Translations under genes and position numbers: made by a program
Notes under the pieces: model-generated
Told to the model about the DNA's origin: nothing
The model's input: only the letters and a program-made list of their open reading frames with translations
The model's database searches: none
Origin: Caldilineae bacterium
Lineage (GTDB): Bacteria > Chloroflexota > Anaerolineae > J102
Direction: 5' to 3'
Assembly (NCBI GenBank): GCA_003694905.1
Contig: RFJM01000030.1
Span: 1-5,685 of the forward strand
DNA: 5,685 bases
Shown: one piece after another, positions 3,787-5,685 of the stretch
Numbering within the stretch: the first letter of the stretch is position 1
Layout of the letters: every line of letters starts with the position of its first letter

Positions 3787-5685
3787 ATGACATCGCGTCT
3801 GGTTCCGGTCGCAGCGCGGGCAGAGTCGATGTGGTGGCGGCGCTACCGGACGCTGCTCTTTCTGCTGGTGTTTGTGTTGCTGTTCGCTGTGCTGAAGTGG
3901 GGGCCGTGGCAGGTTGGCAGTTTTCCGGAGAGCTGGAATCTGCACCTGCGCGAGCCGGTGGACCATTTTCGCAGTTGGGTCATCGGACACCGCAACACCC
4001 ACTGGTTGTTTGTGTGGTTCTTCGATCCACTGAGCGACGGCATCGATTGGAGCATTCGCCGCATCGAGCGTTTCTTGCTCTGGCTGCCCTGGCCCTTGTT
4101 GGTAGGGGGGATTATGGTGCTCGGGCACCGACTGGGAGGCTGGCGTGTGAGCTTTGTTGCGGGGGGGAGTCTGTTCTTGATGGGGTGGCTGGGGCTGTGG
4201 CAGGAGAGCCTGCAAACGCTGGCGCTGATGGTGGTATCGGTTGTGATCTCGCTGGCGATGGGTATTCCGCTGGGGATCCTGGCAGCGCGACACGATCGCT
4301 TCGAGGCGGCGCTGCGTCCTCTGCTGGATGCGATGCAGACGATGCCTGCGTTTGTTTATCTGATCCCGGTGCTGCTGTTCTTCGGCATTGCGCGGGTGCC
4401 AAGTGTGATAGCGACGGTGATCTATGCGCTGCCGCCGGCCATCCGACTGACGGACCTGGGCATCCGACAGGTGCCGCGTGCAACGGTGGAAGCGGCCGAA
4501 GCGTTCGGCTCGACGCCCCGCCAGTTGCTGTTCAAGGTGCAGATTCCGCTGGCGCTGCCGACGATTATGGCAGGAGTGAATCAAACGATCATGATGGCTC
4601 TGGGCATTGTGGTGATCGCGGCGCTGATCGGCGCAGGCGGTCTGGGGCGGGAGGTGTTGGTCGGATTGCAGCGTTTACGCGTGGGCCAGGCCTTTGCGGC
4701 CGGCCTGGCTATCGTGCTTATGGCGATCATGTTGGATCGGCTCAGTCAGGCAGCAGCCCGACTGGATGTGTCGCAACGCCGATCGCGGGTATACGGTACG
4801 AGTCGATGGGATGGGTGGAAGCAGATCTGGCCCGGGCCGGTTCGACGGCATGGTCATCTGCTGGTGTTTCTGGTGCTGCTGGTGATCGTGGCGCTCTTGC
4901 AGCGTTGGGTCTGGGATCTGCGCTCGTTCCCCGAGGCCTGGCATATTCCCATCGAGGCGCCTATTGACGCGGCGGTGCGCTGGGTGAGGGATAATCTCTA
5001 TGAGATCGGGGACTCCGGTCTTGGGACGGGGCCGTTTAGCGACTTTCTGACGATCTATGTGCTTTCGCCACTGCGGGATCTGCTGACGAGTGTGATCCCC
5101 TGGCCGTTGATGGTGTTGGGGGTAGCCGGGGTAGCGGCGACGGCCGGCGGGCGGCGTCTCGCGTTCTGGTCTGCAGCCGGGCTGCTGGCCATGGGCTGGC
5201 TGAGTATGTGGGGGCACAGCATGGATACGCTGAGTCAGGTGTTTGTGGCGGTGGTGCTGTCGGTAGTGATTGCCATTCCCACCGGGATCGCTGCCGCCAA
5301 AAGCGACACCTTCGAGGCTCTCCTGCGCCCGGTTCTCGACTTTCTGCAGACGATTCCACCCTTCGTCTATCTTGTGCCGGTGATCATGTTGTTCAATGTG
5401 GGGCGGGTTCCAGGGATTATTGCTTCGGTGCTATACGCTCTGCCGCCGGGCATCCGCCTGACCAATCTCGGTATCCGGCAGGTGGACCGGGAGACGCTGG
5501 AGGCAGCGCGGGCTTTTGGCTCCACTCCCTGGCAGGTCTTGCTGAAGGTGGAGCTGCCTCTGGCTTTGCCGTCGTTGATGATGGGGGTGAATCAGACGGT
5601 GATGATGGTGCTGGCGATGGTGATTATCGCCGGTCTGGTAGGCGGAGGTGGCCTGGGCCTGGAGGCGGTGATCGGTCTGGCCAAG
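3787..5685 (+). CDS. Glycine betaine/choline ABC transporter permease, two ProW-like units fused in tandem (3'-partial)
   Basis: The inner-membrane channel subunit of the osmolyte importer. The frame runs 633 codons without a stop and leaves the window. It contains two full ProW/OpuAB-type units offset by about 337 residues. Unit 1 has a first hydrophobic helix at about 21-38, further membrane segments at about 97-166, 187-215, 257-283 and 299-316, and the EAA loop EAAEAFGSTP (235-244). Unit 2 repeats this with a helix at about 356-372, segments at about 434-504, 523-551 and 594-620, and EAARAFGSTP (572-581). By hand, 177-293 and 514-630 match at roughly two thirds of positions, sharing RLT.LGIRQV, ALPP and GVNQT. 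Both EAA loops look able to contact an ATPase. Comparison with unit 1 predicts about 30-40 more residues beyond the window. Single-unit ProW proteins work as homodimers, so this looks like a covalent dimer. A DNA stretch this conserved twice is unlikely to be an assembly artefact because the copies have diverged. Confidence 0.92.
   Translation, partial: MTSRLVPVAARAESMWWRRYRTLLFLLVFVLLFAVLKWGPWQVGSFPESWNLHLREPVDHFRSWVIGHRNTHWLFVWFFDPLSDGIDWSIRRIERFLLWLPWPLLVGGIMVLGHRLGGWRVSFVAGGSLFLMGWLGLWQESLQTLALMVVSVVISLAMGIPLGILAARHDRFEAALRPLLDAMQTMPAFVYLIPVLLFFGIARVPSVIATVIYALPPAIRLTDLGIRQVPRATVEAAEAFGSTPRQLLFKVQIPLALPTIMAGVNQTIMMALGIVVIAALIGAGGLGREVLVGLQRLRVGQAFAAGLAIVLMAIMLDRLSQAAARLDVSQRRSRVYGTSRWDGWKQIWPGPVRRHGHLLVFLVLLVIVALLQRWVWDLRSFPEAWHIPIEAPIDAAVRWVRDNLYEIGDSGLGTGPFSDFLTIYVLSPLRDLLTSVIPWPLMVLGVAGVAATAGGRRLAFWSAAGLLAMGWLSMWGHSMDTLSQVFVAVVLSVVIAIPTGIAAAKSDTFEALLRPVLDFLQTIPPFVYLVPVIMLFNVGRVPGIIASVLYALPPGIRLTNLGIRQVDRETLEAARAFGSTPWQVLLKVELPLALPSLMMGVNQTVMMVLAMVIIAGLVGGGGLGLEAVIGLAK
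3787..5685 (+). repeat. Internal duplication: two permease units within one gene
   Basis: Unit 1 spans roughly 3847-4770 and unit 2 roughly 4852 to beyond 5685, about 1011 bp out of phase. The best-conserved blocks are 4315-4665 and 5326-5676 (RP.LD..QT.P.FVYL.PV through GGLG.E). A polar linker of about 35 residues (codons 321-355, rich in Arg, Gln and Trp) joins them. Codon-level divergence indicates an old duplication, not a recent tandem repeat. Confidence 0.9.

Noticed and set aside
3661..4584. Open frame of 307 codons on the - strand
   Set aside because: The protein is dominated by Arg, Gln, His and Pro, typical of the reverse strand of a GC-rich membrane protein gene, and it overlaps the end of the ATPase gene and the permease.
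3831..4967. Long open frame of 378 codons in the third + frame
   Set aside because: It lies wholly within the permease gene. Its translation is low-complexity Gly/Ala/Asp/Arg with no membrane segments, whereas the first frame gives a clear ProW-type permease with two EAA loops.

Overview
The window reads as a stretch of chromosome from a GC-rich bacterium, most likely a member of the Chloroflexota. The taxonomic hint is modest. The first protein ends in IFLPATSR, which resembles the short C-terminal tail (-YLPL- followed by a basic residue) of many secreted Chloroflexota proteins, and tandem DUF5666-type modules fit the same kind of genome. All genes lie on the + strand. I see no tRNA, rRNA, CRISPR array, insertion sequence or integrase.

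Layout. Positions 1-1194 hold the 3' part of a repeat protein built from five DUF5666-like modules joined by Gly/Ser and Gly/His/Glu linkers; its N-terminus lies upstream of the window. It is followed by a good intrinsic terminator (1221-1255). The rest of the gap up to 1526 has no gene. It holds a perfect 10-bp direct repeat, a small palindrome, a perfect TATAAT box at 1384-1389 and a roughly 130-nt GC-rich leader that can form hairpins. From 1527 a three-gene cluster begins: an iron-dependent (group III) alcohol dehydrogenase (1527-2699), a ProV/OpuAA-type ATPase of a glycine betaine/choline ABC transporter (start best placed at 2745, end 3785), and, one base after its stop codon, a ProW/OpuAB-type permease (3787 to beyond 5685).

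The permease is the most distinctive gene. It is one continuous reading frame of at least 633 codons that carries two complete ProW-like units in tandem, each with its own leading hydrophobic segment and EAA loop. Single-unit ProW-type permeases normally work as homodimers, so this protein looks like a covalently fused dimer. The partner ATPase is also unusual: its C-terminus has room for only one CBS-like module, where ProV/OpuAA proteins normally have two.

Working model (inference). The cluster imports a quaternary ammonium osmolyte such as glycine betaine, choline or proline betaine. The alcohol dehydrogenase may oxidise an imported alcohol such as choline to its aldehyde, comparable to the role of GbsB beside compatible-solute metabolism in Bacillus. 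The substrate-binding protein, and an aldehyde dehydrogenase if the choline model is right, would be expected downstream or elsewhere. The repeat protein upstream is separated by the terminator and is probably an independent transcription unit.
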